Assembly: GCF_023736115.1 (NCBI RefSeq)
Contig: NZ_JAKQZC010000001.1
Location: forward strand, 620,001 to 684,000
DNA from: Salinicola avicenniae
GTDB lineage: Bacteria; Pseudomonadota; Gammaproteobacteria; Pseudomonadales; Halomonadaceae
Direction: 5' to 3'
Length of the DNA: 64,000 nucleotides
The notes beneath the pieces were generated by a model that did not search any database, was not told where the DNA came from, and saw nothing but the letters and a program-made list of their open reading frames with translations. Positions within the stretch are counted from its first letter, which is position 1. Each line of letters starts with the position of its first letter. This document shows positions 1 through 9,502 of this stretch, piece by piece. The translations under genes and the position numbers were made by a program.

Positions 1-729
1 CTCCTCCCCCTTTTTCTTCTCCCCACTTTTACGTGGGGAGGAGCCTTCTCCCCCCTCCCGTTCCCGAAACATCTCCACCACACGCTGCTGGGCGACGCCG
101 ATGTGGTAGTCGAGCGCGGCTTCGCAAGCGGCTGGATCGCGACTGCGCAGCGCGTCGATGATCGGTTCGTGGGTGTCCGCGACGCGCAGGGCGTCGTCGT
201 AGAGCTGGCCGATCAGCAGAATGCAGAAGCGCATCTCGTGGCAAAGCTCGTCATAGACCTTGACCAGCCGCTGGTTGCCGCTGAATTCGCACAGCATGCG
301 GTGAAAGGCGACATCCTCCTCGATCTGCTGGACGGCGGTGCCGCCCCGGGCGACCTGGCGCATCGTTTCCAGCTGTGCCTGCAACTTGGCTTCCATGTCT
401 GCCGTCAGCGTGCCGGCAAGCTGTCGCGCCGCGTGGCGTTCGAGGCAGAGGCGTAGCTCGTAGACGTCATCGAGCTCGCGGGCGTTGAAGGTGCGCACGA
501 AGAAGCCGCGACGCGGCTGCGAGACCAGCATGCCGCGGCTTTCGAGCAGTCGTGCGGCTTCTCGCACCGGCGCGCGGCTGACGCCGAAGTCCCGGGCGAG
601 CTGTGCCTCGGAGAGGTGCGAGCCGGGGGCGAAGTCTCCCTTGAGCAGGGCCTCGGTCAGCATGTCGGCAATCTGATTGACCAAGTCGCGCTGCTGAATG
701 GCGGCGAACCCGCGTGAGCTCGTGGTCAT
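1..729 (-). CDS. GntR-family transcriptional regulator, FCD domain (3' end outside window)
   Basis: The reading frame opens at ATG 729 with an AGGGA ribosome site just upstream and stays open for 243 codons to the window edge, so the C-terminus is missing. The winged HTH lies at about residues 35-70 (SEAQLARDFGVSRAPVREA). It is followed by an all-helical FCD ligand domain with the expected D..xH and later His residues (DVAFHRML, THEPIIDAL, LDYHIG). FCD regulators of this kind are usually repressors released by a small organic acid. It is divergent from the aldolase/ABC transporter unit, which it most likely controls. The last visible residues are unusually rich in Gly, Glu, Lys and Ser and include a DNA inverted repeat, so the true stop is probably very near the edge. 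Confidence 0.88.
   Translation of the reverse strand, partial: MTTSSRGFAAIQQRDLVNQIADMLTEALLKGDFAPGSHLSEAQLARDFGVSRAPVREAARLLESRGMLVSQPRRGFFVRTFNARELDDVYELRLCLERHAARQLAGTLTADMEAKLQAQLETMRQVARGGTAVQQIEEDVAFHRMLCEFSGNQRLVKVYDELCHEMRFCILLIGQLYDDALRVADTHEPIIDALRSRDPAACEAALDYHIGVAQQRVVEMFREREGGEGSSPRKSGEKKKGEE
19..40. repeat. 8-bp inverted repeat inside the 3' end of the regulator gene
   Basis: CTCCCCAC and GTGGGGAG face each other across a 6-base loop (TTTTAC). It lies in the reading frame of the regulator near its expected end, on A/G-rich DNA. It could be the start of a terminator or a dispersed repeat; there is no clear T-run in the visible sequence. Confidence 0.4.
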
Positions 730-832
730 GGCGTCCCTGTTCTGTCGTTGCCGGCCGCGATCGCGCGGTAGCCGGTATGGGCGAAGGATCTGGCGATGGT
801 GAGATCATCGCGTAAATCGTCTTCCGGGTCGA

Positions 833-849
833 CTGTCGAGTGTCGACAG
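833..849. promoter_or_regulatory. Perfect palindrome, candidate operator between divergent genes
   Basis: CTGTCGA-GTG-TCGACAG is a perfect 7-bp inverted repeat with a 3-base centre, in the 240-bp gap between the GntR gene and the class II aldolase gene. GntR/FCD proteins bind short palindromes of this kind in their own divergent promoter regions, so it is the best operator candidate here. Binding by this regulator is an inference. Confidence 0.45.
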
Positions 850-971
850 TTTGAGCGGGGCCTGATAGGTTAGCTTTCAGACATCGGACAAGAACACCGC
901 TTCGACGGCGACGCTTCTGACGAGCGACAGCCCGGACAAGCGGCAACCGAACCAGTGACAGGAGAATGACG

Positions 972-1739
972 ATGGATATGGCGACCGACGCCTCCAAGAC
1001 ACCGGTGATCACCGACGCGCGCCGCGACCTGGCGGCGGCCTATCGGCTGATCGCCCATTTCGGGCTGGATGACAGCATCTATACCCATATCTCGGCGCGG
1101 GCCCAGGCGGACAAGGAAGACTTCCTGATCAATCCGTATGGCTATCGTTTCGAGGAAGTGACCGCCGGGAATCTGGTCACCGTGGATATCGACGGTCACG
1201 TGGTCGACGATCCGGAAGGCGCCGGGATCAACAAGGCCGGGTTTACCATCCACAGCGCAATTCATGCCGCGCGTCCGGACGTGCATTGCGTGCTGCATAC
1301 GCACTCCGTCGCCGGTGTCGCCGTCTCCTGTCTCGAAGAGGGGCTGCTGCCGCTCAACCAGTGGGCGATGGAGTTCCATGGCCGCACCGCTTATCACGAC
1401 TACGAAGGGATCGCGCTGGATCTCGCCGAGCGTGAGCGGCTGGTCGCGGATCTCGGCGACAAGTCGATCATGGTGCTGCGCAACCACGGCATGCTGGTCT
1501 GTGGCCGAACGGTCGGCGAGGCCTTCAAGCGCATGCACAACCTGGAGCGCAGCTGTCAGGCGCAGCTGGCTGTGATGGCGACCGGCATGAAGATCCGCCG
1601 CCCTGACGAGGCGCTGGCCGAACACACCGCCCAGCAGTACGAAAAGTGGGATGCCGACCACGATGTCAGCGATCGCGACCCCGAGTGGGAAGCGTACCTG
1701 CGACTGCTGAAGCGCATCCAGCCCGACTTCGAAGGCTGA
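972..1739 (+). CDS. Class II aldolase/adducin family protein
   Basis: The protein of 255 residues matches the zinc-dependent class II aldolase fold: an N-terminal segment RRDLAAAYRLIAHFGLDD, a VLHTHSVAG motif with two zinc-ligand histidines, and the third ligand in LRNHGMLVCG. Members cleave or epimerise phosphorylated or free hydroxy-carbonyl compounds; many, like this one, lack an assigned substrate. ATG 972 was preferred over ATG 966 because the AGGAG ribosome site at about 960-964 lies at normal distance only from the later codon. It is the first gene of a cluster with a peptide-type ABC importer, a hydroxyacid dehydrogenase and a deacetylase-like enzyme, so it probably acts on the imported compound or a breakdown product. 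Confidence 0.85.
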   Translation: MDMATDASKTPVITDARRDLAAAYRLIAHFGLDDSIYTHISARAQADKEDFLINPYGYRFEEVTAGNLVTVDIDGHVVDDPEGAGINKAGFTIHSAIHAARPDVHCVLHTHSVAGVAVSCLEEGLLPLNQWAMEFHGRTAYHDYEGIALDLAERERLVADLGDKSIMVLRNHGMLVCGRTVGEAFKRMHNLERSCQAQLAVMATGMKIRRPDEALAEHTAQQYEKWDADHDVSDRDPEWEAYLRLLKRIQPDFEG

Positions 1740-1942
1740 TCGGGCGGCGCGAGACCGGGATGCGCCACCGCACTGCGAGTGTGAAGACTACGCGAGCGTG
1801 ATGAACGAGGCCGACACCAGAAGGTCAGCGCGAATAGAGCTCAACAAGACGACAAGAGACAATACCGAACGGTAAGAGACAAGACAGAGCGGCGGCGCCG
1901 ACCGCCGCTGTGACAGCGGTTGAAGATTCGACAAATCCAATA

Positions 1943-3526
1943 ATGACGAGATCGACCATGACCCTGCTATCGTCCGTGCCCGGCCGCCTGTCGGTGGCCA
2001 CTCTGCTGGTAACGCTCACTGCGCCCGTCCTGGCGCAGGAAACCCCGCAATCCGGTGGCGTCGCCAACGTCGCGATCCAGCCTGAACCCCCTGGTCTGAT
2101 GCTGCCGCTGGTGCAGAATGCGCCGACCCAGCGCGTCGCCGGCAACATCTTCGAAGGTTTGCTGCGCTACGATGCTGACCTCGATCCCATGCCGCAACTG
2201 GCCGAATCCTGGGAGATCAGCGACGACGGCCTGACCTACACCTTCCATCTGCACCCCGACGTGACTTGGCACGACAGCGAGCCGTTCTCCGCCGAGGATG
2301 TGCTGTTCTCCGTCGACTTCATGCGTGAGACCAACCCGCGGACCCGTGCCGCGCTCGATCACGTCGCGGACGTGACGGCGCCGGATGACGCGACCGTCGT
2401 GTTCACGCTCGATCAGCCTTTCCCCGCCTTCATTCAGGCCTTCGAGGTCGGCACGCTGCCGATGGTGCCGAAGCATATTTATGAAGGCACCGACTACTAC
2501 AACAATCCGGCCAACCGCCATCCGATCGGCACCGGCCCGTTCGAGTTCGCCAAGTGGGATCGCGGCTCGGTGATCGAGCTCGATAAGAACCCGGACTACT
2601 ACGAAGACGGCAAGCCCTATCTCGACAAGATCTACTGGCATGTGATTCCGGATGCCGCTTCCCGTGCCGCGGCGTACGAGAACGGTACGCTGGACATCAT
2701 GCCGGCCGGTTCGGTGGAGAACTTCGACATTCCGCGCCTTTCCGAGATGGAGGGCAGCTGCATGACCGAGGCGGGCAACGAGTACTTCAACCCGTTTGCC
2801 ATGCTGTGGCTCAACAATCGCGAAGGCCCGACCGCCGACAAGCGTTTCCGGCAGGCGGTGATGTATGCGCTCGACCGCGATTTTGCCAAGAACGTACTCT
2901 GGAACGGCCTTGGCCAGGTGCCGAGCGGGCCGTTCACCTCCTCGCTGGCCGCCCATGACGACGATCTCGAGCCGTATCCGCACGATCCGGATCGCGCCGA
3001 GGAACTGCTCGACGAGATGGGCTACGACGGCGAACCGGTGCGTCTGCTGCCGCTGCCCTACGGCGAGACCTGGACACGCTGGAGCGAGGCGGTGCGCCAG
3101 AATCTCGAGGATGTGGGTATCCATGTCGAGACCGAGTCCACCGACGTCGCCGGCTGGAACCAGAAGATCAGCGACTGGGACTACGATATCGCCTTCACCT
3201 ATCTGTTCCAGTACGGCGACCCGTCGCTCGGCATCGCACGGACCTATGTCTCCGACAATATCGCCAAGGGCTCGCCCTGGAACAACGTCGAGGGCTACGA
3301 GAATCCGCGAGTCGATGAGTTGTTCGAGGCCGCCGCGGTCGAGAACGACCCCGACAAGCGCCAGGCGATGTATGACGAGCTGCAACAGATCCTGCACGAG
3401 GACGTGCCGCTGGCGTGGATCATGGAGTTGGCGCAGCCCACCATCTACCGCTGCAACGTGCACGACCTGATCACCACGGGGATCGGTCTGAACGATGGTT
3501 TCAAGAACGCCTGGATCGAGCAGTAA
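1943..3526 (+). CDS. ABC transporter substrate-binding protein, peptide/nickel family 5
   Basis: This is a periplasmic binding protein of about 527 residues with a signal peptide ending VLA-QE. The SBP_bac_5 core is clear: GNIFEGLLRYDADL, LAESWEISDDGLTYTFHL and RQAVMYALDRD. It captures oligopeptide-like or opine-like solutes and delivers them to the permeases that follow. The start is uncertain; ATG 1943 and ATG 1958 both give a plausible signal peptide and neither has a strong ribosome site. It is followed directly by two permease genes and a double ATPase, so this is a complete importer. The substrate cannot be read from sequence; the neighbouring amidohydrolase and hydroxyacid dehydrogenase suggest an acylated or amide compound rather than general peptides. 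Confidence 0.9.
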   Translation: MTRSTMTLLSSVPGRLSVATLLVTLTAPVLAQETPQSGGVANVAIQPEPPGLMLPLVQNAPTQRVAGNIFEGLLRYDADLDPMPQLAESWEISDDGLTYTFHLHPDVTWHDSEPFSAEDVLFSVDFMRETNPRTRAALDHVADVTAPDDATVVFTLDQPFPAFIQAFEVGTLPMVPKHIYEGTDYYNNPANRHPIGTGPFEFAKWDRGSVIELDKNPDYYEDGKPYLDKIYWHVIPDAASRAAAYENGTLDIMPAGSVENFDIPRLSEMEGSCMTEAGNEYFNPFAMLWLNNREGPTADKRFRQAVMYALDRDFAKNVLWNGLGQVPSGPFTSSLAAHDDDLEPYPHDPDRAEELLDEMGYDGEPVRLLPLPYGETWTRWSEAVRQNLEDVGIHVETESTDVAGWNQKISDWDYDIAFTYLFQYGDPSLGIARTYVSDNIAKGSPWNNVEGYENPRVDELFEAAAVENDPDKRQAMYDELQQILHEDVPLAWIMELAQPTIYRCNVHDLITTGIGLNDGFKNAWIEQ

Positions 3527-3596
3527 GCGACCCTGACGGGAAACGGGATGGGCTGGCGGCCGGCATCGGTCGTCAGCTCCCCTCGGCGAGGACGGA

Positions 3597-4580
3597 ATGA
3601 TGCCCTATCTCTCCCTGATCCTGGGTCGTATCGGCAAGGCGGTCATTGTGCTGCTGGCGATCCTGGTCTTCAATTTCTTTCTGATACACGCGGCACCCGG
3701 CGACCCGGCGGCGGTCATGGCCGGCGAGGCGGGGGCGGCCGACGAGCAGTTCCTGGAAGATCTACGCGAGCGTTTCGGTCTCGACCAGCCGCTGCCGGTT
3801 CAGCTTTGGCGCTACATGAGCGGCGTTCTGCAGCTCGACTTCGGCTACTCCTACCGCCAGCAGATGCCGGTGCTCGATCTGATTCTGGACCGGCTGCCGG
3901 CCACGCTGATGCTGACCGGTGCCGCCTTCGTGATCTCGCTGGCGCTGGGGATTCTCGCCGGCACGCTGGCGGCGATGCGGGTCAAGCGACCTTCCGGCTC
4001 GATCATCATGGGGCTGTCGCTGCTGTTCTATGCCACGCCGCTTTACTGGGTGGCGATGATGGCGGTGCTGATCTTCTCGGTGGTGCTCGACTGGCTGCCA
4101 GCCTACGGCTATGCCACCGTCGGTGCCGGCTACACCGGGCTTGCGCATGCGGGCGATGTCGCCGTGCACCTGATCCTGCCGGCGCTGACGCTGGGGCTCT
4201 TCTTCATGGCGGTCTACACCCGCATGACGCGCACCTCGATGCTGAGCGTCTCCCAGCAGGACTTCGTCAAGACGGCACGCGCCAAGGGGCTCGCGCCTGG
4301 CGTGATCCAGCGTCGTCATATCCTGCGTAACGCGCTCCTGCCGATCATCACCCTGGCTGGCCTGCAGGCCGGGCAGATGGTGGGCGGCGCCGTGCTGACG
4401 GAGACCGTGTTCGCCTGGCCCGGCATCGGCCGTTTGATGTACGAAGCGCTGATGCAGCGCGACTACAACCTGTTGCTCGGCATCTTCTTCTTCTGTGCCC
4501 TGCTGGTGATCCTGTTCAACATGCTGACCGACGTGATCTACCGGCTCGCCGATCCCCGCATCAAGCAGAGCGCTGCCTGA
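3597..4580 (+). CDS. ABC transporter permease, DppB type
   Basis: An inner-membrane permease of 327 residues. The first membrane helix (IGKAVIVLLAILVFNFFLIH) is followed by the family motif PGDP and a periplasmic loop with RFGLDQPLPVQ. The C-terminal BPD_transp_1 domain has the ATPase-coupling loop RAKGLAPGVIQRRHILRNALLP. It pairs with the DppC-type permease downstream to form the channel. The start ATG 3597 is 70 bp after the binding-protein stop; ATG 3600 is an equivalent choice. Confidence 0.93.
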   Translation: MMPYLSLILGRIGKAVIVLLAILVFNFFLIHAAPGDPAAVMAGEAGAADEQFLEDLRERFGLDQPLPVQLWRYMSGVLQLDFGYSYRQQMPVLDLILDRLPATLMLTGAAFVISLALGILAGTLAAMRVKRPSGSIIMGLSLLFYATPLYWVAMMAVLIFSVVLDWLPAYGYATVGAGYTGLAHAGDVAVHLILPALTLGLFFMAVYTRMTRTSMLSVSQQDFVKTARAKGLAPGVIQRRHILRNALLPIITLAGLQAGQMVGGAVLTETVFAWPGIGRLMYEALMQRDYNLLLGIFFFCALLVILFNMLTDVIYRLADPRIKQSAA

Positions 4581-4720
4581 ATGTCTGCGCAGACGAATCG
4601 CTTCGTTGCGCGGTGCTCTAGCGCAATCCTAACAGCCAGTTATGTCTTGCCCTCTGAGCGCCGTGCGCCTCGCGCTTCATTCCGCTCGGCGATCCAGGCA
4701 ACACTTTCCATGGAGGCTGC

Positions 4721-5554
4721 ATGAACTTCTTCAAACGTTTTGCGCAGAATCGCGGTGCGCTGGTCGGCCTGATCATCCTCGCGCTGGTGGTCCTGCTCGC
4801 GCTGCTGGCGCCGTTTCTCTATCCCGACTCGCCATGGCGCATGGTGCAGCGGCCCTTCCTCGCGCCCGGCGAAATCGCCGGCTTCCCGCTGGGCACCGAC
4901 ACCATGGGGCGCGACGTGGCCGCCGGGCTGGCCCATGGTGCCTGGGTGTCGCTGCTGATCGGGTTGATCTCGACTGTTGTCGCGCTCGCCATCGGCGTAC
5001 CGCTCGGCGCGCTGGCCGGCTACTTCGGCGGCAAGATCGACGATGCCCTGATGCGCTTCACCGAGTTTTTCCAGACGATCCCCAATTTCGCCCTGGCGAT
5101 CGTGCTGGTGGCGATCCTGGAGCCGAGCACGGTTTCGATCGTGCTGGCGATTGCCATCGTCAGCTGGCCGCCGGTCGCGCGTCTGGTCCGCGGGGAGTTT
5201 CTGTCGATCAAGCACCGCGAGTACGTCGAGGCGGCGCGGCTGGTCGGCCAGACCCACCGCGACATCATCATCAAGCAGATCCTGCCCAACACGTTGTCGC
5301 CGGTGATCGTGCTCGCCTCGCTGATGGTGGCCACCGCGATCCTGCTGGAGTCGTCGCTGTCCTTTCTCGGCCTCGGCGATCCGGACACCATGTCGTGGGG
5401 CTACATGATCGGCGCGGCGCGCACGGTGATGCGTCAGGCCTGGTGGCTGTCGGTGATCCCCGGTGTCGCGATCCTGCTTACCGTGCTGGCGCTCAATCTG
5501 GTCGGCGAAGGCCTGGATGACGCGCTCAACCCGCAACTGGCGCGTGCGCGCTGA
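4721..5554 (+). CDS. ABC transporter permease, DppC type
   Basis: A 277-residue inner-membrane permease. The N-terminal N-x-G-A-L-V-G motif (QNRGALVGLIILALVVLLA) and FPLGTDTMGRDV segment are typical of DppC/OppC. The coupling loop is EAARLVGQTHRDIIIKQILPN, and LESSLSFLGLGDP near the C-terminus is diagnostic. It has a GGAGG ribosome site 6 bases before ATG 4721. The 140-bp gap before it is long for this type of operon but holds no other credible gene. Confidence 0.94.
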   Translation: MNFFKRFAQNRGALVGLIILALVVLLALLAPFLYPDSPWRMVQRPFLAPGEIAGFPLGTDTMGRDVAAGLAHGAWVSLLIGLISTVVALAIGVPLGALAGYFGGKIDDALMRFTEFFQTIPNFALAIVLVAILEPSTVSIVLAIAIVSWPPVARLVRGEFLSIKHREYVEAARLVGQTHRDIIIKQILPNTLSPVIVLASLMVATAILLESSLSFLGLGDPDTMSWGYMIGAARTVMRQAWWLSVIPGVAILLTVLALNLVGEGLDDALNPQLARAR

Positions 5555-5572
5555 GATGACAGGAGGTCGATC

Positions 5573-7252
5573 ATGAGTGAACTGTCTCGCAACGAGGGGG
5601 CGTCCGCCGACGCGTCGAACGCCCCGCTGCTGCGCATCGAGCGCCTGGCTTTGTCGCTGCCGGAGGGGGCCGACCGCCTCTACGCGGTCGATAACATCAA
5701 CTACGAATTGAACGCCGGCGAGATCCTGTGCGTGGTCGGCGAGTCCGGCTCCGGCAAGTCGATGACCGCCAACGCCGTCATGGGCCTGCTGCCCCAGGGC
5801 GTGAACGTGGCCCAGGGTCGCGCGCTGTTTCACGGCCAGGACGTGCTGGCGCTCTCCGAGATCGAACATCGCGAGCTGCGCGGGCAGCGCATCGGCATGA
5901 TCTTTCAAGAGCCGATGACCGCGCTCAACCCGCTGATGCGCGTCGGCGAGCAGATCGCCGAGGTGTTCGAGGCCCACGGCCTGCTGACGTCTAAGGCCCG
6001 GCGCGAGCGGGCCCTGGCGCTGCTGGAAGAGGTGCGCCTGCCCGATCCGCAGGCTGCGCTACGGGCCTATCCGTTCGAACTTTCCGGCGGTCAGCGCCAG
6101 CGGGTGATGATCGCCATGGCGCTGGCGCTCGAGCCGGAGCTCTTGATCGCCGACGAGCCGACCACGGCGCTGGATGTGACGACCCAGGCGCAGATTCTGC
6201 ATCTGGTGAAGGACCTTCAGACCCGTCGCGGCATGGCGGTGATGTTCATCACCCATGACTTCGGTGTGGTGGCCGAGATCGCCGACCGCGTCTGCGTCAT
6301 GCGCATGGGCAAGATCGTCGAGATGGGCGAGGCGCGCGACGTGCTCGAACGGCCGCAGCATGACTACACCCGGGCGCTGATCGAGGCGATCCCGGGAGAC
6401 GCGGTGCCGCCGACGCGCGATGCCGGCGACACCAAGCCGCTGCTTTCGGTGTCGGGGCTCGACAAGGTCTATCGCTCGAGCGGCGGCTGGTTTCAGCCCA
6501 AGCGGGAAGTGGTCGCGCTGGACGGTATCGAGTTCTCCCTGGGGCGCGGTGAAACGCTGGGTATCGTCGGCGAGTCGGGCTCTGGCAAGTCGACGCTCGG
6601 GCGCTGTATCGTCGGTCTCAATACGCCGGATAGTGGCGAGATCTCGCTCAACGGTGTCGATCTGCGCGCGCTCGAGGGGCGCGAGCTGCGCGAGCATCGC
6701 CAGCGCATCCAGATGGTCTTCCAGGACCCGTACGCCTCGCTCAACCCGCGTATCAAGGTCGGCATGGCGATCGCCCAGGGGCCGATCGCCAACGGCGTCC
6801 CCAAGGCGCGGGCGCTCGAACAGGCGCGCGAACTGCTGGCTACGGTGGGGCTCGATGCCAGCGCCGCCGAGCGTTTTCCGCATGAATTCTCCGGCGGTCA
6901 GCGTCAACGTATCGGCATCGCGCGCGCGTTGGCACTCGACCCGGAGCTGATCGTCGCCGACGAGGCGGTCTCGGCGCTGGATGTCTCGATCCAGGCGCAG
7001 GTGCTGGCACTGCTCGACCGCTTGAAGCAGGAACTCGAGCTGTCACTGTTGTTCATCACCCACGACCTGCGCGTGGCGGCGCAGATCTGCGATCGTCTGA
7101 TCGTGATGCAGAAGGGGCGTATCGTGGAACACGGCAGCGCCCGCGAGATATTTCTCTCTCCGCAGCACGCCTACACTCGCGAGCTGCTCGAGGCGATTCC
7201 CGGGCGTCAGGATCGACGCGAGACGGCCCCGGCGGCGGTCGGCGCCATCTGA
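5573..7252 (+). CDS. ABC transporter ATP-binding protein, fused DppD-DppF type (two ATPase domains)
   Basis: A 559-residue double ATPase equivalent to DppD and DppF joined, as in GsiA. Domain one has Walker A GESGSGKS (about residue 55), signature LSGGQRQRV and Walker [13 protein letters not shown]. Domain two has Walker A GESGSGKS (about residue 330), signature FSGGQRQRI and Walker [13 protein letters not shown]. Each domain ends with the oligopeptide-type extension ([13 protein letters not shown] and [13 protein letters not shown]). It powers the importer encoded just upstream. The ribosome site is AGGAGG, 18 bp after the permease gene. Confidence 0.95.
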   Translation: MSELSRNEGASADASNAPLLRIERLALSLPEGADRLYAVDNINYELNAGEILCVVGESGSGKSMTANAVMGLLPQGVNVAQGRALFHGQDVLALSEIEHRELRGQRIGMIFQEPMTALNPLMRVGEQIAEVFEAHGLLTSKARRERALALLEEVRLPDPQAALRAYPFELSGGQRQRVMIAMALALEPELLIADEPTTALDVTTQAQILHLVKDLQTRRGMAVMFITHDFGVVAEIADRVCVMRMGKIVEMGEARDVLERPQHDYTRALIEAIPGDAVPPTRDAGDTKPLLSVSGLDKVYRSSGGWFQPKREVVALDGIEFSLGRGETLGIVGESGSGKSTLGRCIVGLNTPDSGEISLNGVDLRALEGRELREHRQRIQMVFQDPYASLNPRIKVGMAIAQGPIANGVPKARALEQARELLATVGLDASAAERFPHEFSGGQRQRIGIARALALDPELIVADEAVSALDVSIQAQVLALLDRLKQELELSLLFITHDLRVAAQICDRLIVMQKGRIVEHGSAREIFLSPQHAYTRELLEAIPGRQDRRETAPAAVGAI

Positions 7253-7383
7253 GCGCGGCGGCGACAGCACGTGGATGACAGCATAGGAACGACAACACAG
7301 CGCCGACAGTCGCCGGGAGACCGGCGCTGTCGAACTGATTGTAAAGAGCGGACTGACAAGACAGTGAAGAAGGCGAAGCAGAC

Positions 7384-8379
7384 GTGACGAAGACGATGGT
7401 CAGTGATAGGCCCGGCGGCGCCGGCAATACCCCCACCACGACGCCGGTTCAGGGGGTCCTGCTGGGCGACCCGGAGATCATGACGGCCTATATCGAGGCC
7501 TTCGCACGCTATGCGCCGCAGGTTCGGCTGGCGCTGCCCGAGGCGATCAAGGAACCCGAGGCGGTGACGTTCGCGCTGGCGTGGTACCCCGACGATACGG
7601 CGTTCGAGGCCTACCCGAACCTGCGTCTGGTGTCGTCGATCGCCGCCGGGGTCAACGGCATTCTCGACAATCCCAGCCTGCCGGCCTCGGTACCGCTGAT
7701 GCGTATCGCCGGGGAGGCGCAAGGGCAGATGATGGCGGGGTTCGTGGCCTGGCACGTGCTGTGGCACCACCGGCGCTTCGGCGAGTATCTCGCCAATCAG
7801 CGGCGCCGACAATGGGAGCGGTTGCCCAAGCGCGACGCCGCCGAGGTTCGTGTCGGGCTGCTGGGCGCCGGCAAGATGGGCGGTGCCGTGGCGCAGGCGC
7901 TGCTGGCGCTGGGTTACGACGTCGCGATCTATTCACGTAGCGGACGCAATCTGCCGGCGGGCGTCGAAGGCTTCAGCGGCGAAGCGGGGCTGGGCGATCT
8001 GGCGGCCCGCAGCGAGATTCTGGTCACGCTACTGCCGCTGACCCCACAGACGCGAGGCATCCTGAATGCCGCGCTCTTTGCGCGTCTGCCGGAGGGGGCG
8101 GCGCTGATCCACGTCGGCCGCGGCGAGCATCTCATCGAGGCGGATCTGCTCGCTGCACTCGACAGCGGCCAGCTCGCCGGTGCCTCGCTCGATGTCTTTG
8201 CCACCGAGCCGTTGCCGCCAACGCATCCATTCTGGACGCATGAAAAGATCACGGTCACGCCGCACGACGCCTGCGACTCGACGCCGCCGCAGGTGGCGCA
8301 GGAAGTCGCCGCAGCGCTGGCCGGGCTGGAGGCGGGGCAACTGCCCGTCAGCCTCGTCGATCGCGACGCCGGTTACTGA
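7384..8379 (+). CDS. NAD(P)-dependent 2-hydroxyacid dehydrogenase, glyoxylate/hydroxypyruvate reductase-like
   Basis: This is a 331-residue D-isomer-specific 2-hydroxyacid dehydrogenase of the GhrA type. The nucleotide-binding motif LGAGKMGGAVAQAL starts near residue 157. The catalytic Arg is in HVGRGEHLIE, the Glu in TEPLPPTHPFW and the His in VTPHDACDST. It interconverts 2-oxoacids and D-2-hydroxyacids. The start is GTG 7384, supported by GAAGAAGG ten bases upstream; ATG 7396 is the alternative. It lies between the importer and the deacetylase-like gene and probably handles a product of the same pathway. Confidence 0.88.
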   Translation: MTKTMVSDRPGGAGNTPTTTPVQGVLLGDPEIMTAYIEAFARYAPQVRLALPEAIKEPEAVTFALAWYPDDTAFEAYPNLRLVSSIAAGVNGILDNPSLPASVPLMRIAGEAQGQMMAGFVAWHVLWHHRRFGEYLANQRRRQWERLPKRDAAEVRVGLLGAGKMGGAVAQALLALGYDVAIYSRSGRNLPAGVEGFSGEAGLGDLAARSEILVTLLPLTPQTRGILNAALFARLPEGAALIHVGRGEHLIEADLLAALDSGQLAGASLDVFATEPLPPTHPFWTHEKITVTPHDACDSTPPQVAQEVAAALAGLEAGQLPVSLVDRDAGY

Positions 8380-8464
8380 GCGCCCGGCGAGCGCGAGCCC
8401 CGCGAGTCCGGTTTTGTCTCGAGCCTTCCCTCAGGCCGTCGTCTCAGACCCTAAGGACAACAAC

Positions 8465-9484
8465 ATGAAGACCTTTTTTCACGACGATCAGCTGCTGCAC
8501 CAGCCGCAGACCTACTTTTCACGCGGCAAGATGCGCCAGCCGCAGGAAGTTCGCGATCGCGCTGAGCATCTGCTAAGCGCTGCCAAGCGCCTCGGCTTCG
8601 AGGTTCAGTCGCCGGTGGATCACGGTGTCGCGCCGCTACGCGCGGTGCACTCGCTGCCCTATCTGCGCTTCCTCGAAAGCGCGCACCGCCGCTGGCACGA
8701 ACTCGGCGAGGATTGGGGCGAAGAGGTGATCTCCAATGTTTTCGTGCGTTCCCCCAACGCCCTGCGCGGGATTCTCGCCGAAGCAGCGCGCTATCTGGCT
8801 GATGGCAGTGCACCGGTCGGCCAGCACACCTGGCAGGCCGCCTACTGGGCGGCGCAGAGCGCGGTGGCCGGCGCCGAAGCGCTGCTGGCGGGCGAGCGCA
8901 CGGCCTATACGCTGTCGCGCCCGCCGGGACACCACTCGGGGATCGACTCCGCCGGCGGCTTCTGTTTTCTGAACAACGCCGCCATCGCCGCCCAGCACCT
9001 GACCTCACGCTATCCGCGCGTCGTCGTGCTGGATACCGACATGCACCATGGCCAGGGCGTGCAGGAGATTTTCTACGAGCGCGCGGACGTGATGTATATC
9101 TCGATCCACGGCGATACCACTAACTTCTATCCGGCCGTCAGCGGCTTCGAGGACGAGCGCGGTCGGGGCGAGGGGCTGGGCTACAATCTCAATCTGCCGA
9201 TGCCGCACGGCTCGCCCGAATCGGTATTCTTCGCACGGCTGGCCGAGGCGCGCCAGGCGATCGAACTGTTCGAGCCCGATGCACTGGTGCTGGCGCTCGG
9301 CTTCGATATCCACGAGCAGGACCCGCAGGCCAAGGTGGCGGTCTCTACGGAAGGTTTCGGCCGTCTGGGCCGCGAGGTGGCCGCGCTCGATCTGCCGACG
9401 CTGGTGGTGCAGGAGGGCGGCTACTACCTCGAAGGGCTCGAGGAGAACGCGGTCAGTTTCTTCGAGGGATTGCTGGCACGTTGA
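8465..9484 (+). CDS. Histone deacetylase family / acetylpolyamine amidohydrolase-like protein
   Basis: A 339-residue zinc amidohydrolase of the arginase/deacetylase fold. Visible active-site parts are the His dyad in RPPGHHSG, zinc ligands Asp and His in DTDMHHGQG, the third ligand Asp in LGFDIHEQDP, and the Tyr in EGGYYLEGL. Bacterial members remove acetyl or other acyl groups from polyamines, amino acids or related amides. The N-terminal insert before residue 60 (YFSRGKMRQPQE) resembles the acetylpolyamine amidohydrolase loop. ATG 8465 has AAGGA seven bases upstream. Its place at the end of a peptide-type import operon suggests deacylation of the imported solute. Confidence 0.9.
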   Translation: MKTFFHDDQLLHQPQTYFSRGKMRQPQEVRDRAEHLLSAAKRLGFEVQSPVDHGVAPLRAVHSLPYLRFLESAHRRWHELGEDWGEEVISNVFVRSPNALRGILAEAARYLADGSAPVGQHTWQAAYWAAQSAVAGAEALLAGERTAYTLSRPPGHHSGIDSAGGFCFLNNAAIAAQHLTSRYPRVVVLDTDMHHGQGVQEIFYERADVMYISIHGDTTNFYPAVSGFEDERGRGEGLGYNLNLPMPHGSPESVFFARLAEARQAIELFEPDALVLALGFDIHEQDPQAKVAVSTEGFGRLGREVAALDLPTLVVQEGGYYLEGLEENAVSFFEGLLAR

Positions 9485-9502
9485 GCGTCCGGCGATTCGG
9501 CG

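Noticed and set aside
1967-3463. Long frame opposite the peptide-binding protein gene
   Set aside because: GC-rich shadow frame with Arg/His/Val-rich composition and no recognisable domain; the forward strand is clearly coding.
8180-8464. N-terminal extension of the deacetylase-like protein
   Set aside because: It overlaps the dehydrogenase gene and has no family similarity, while ATG 8465 has a good ribosome site.
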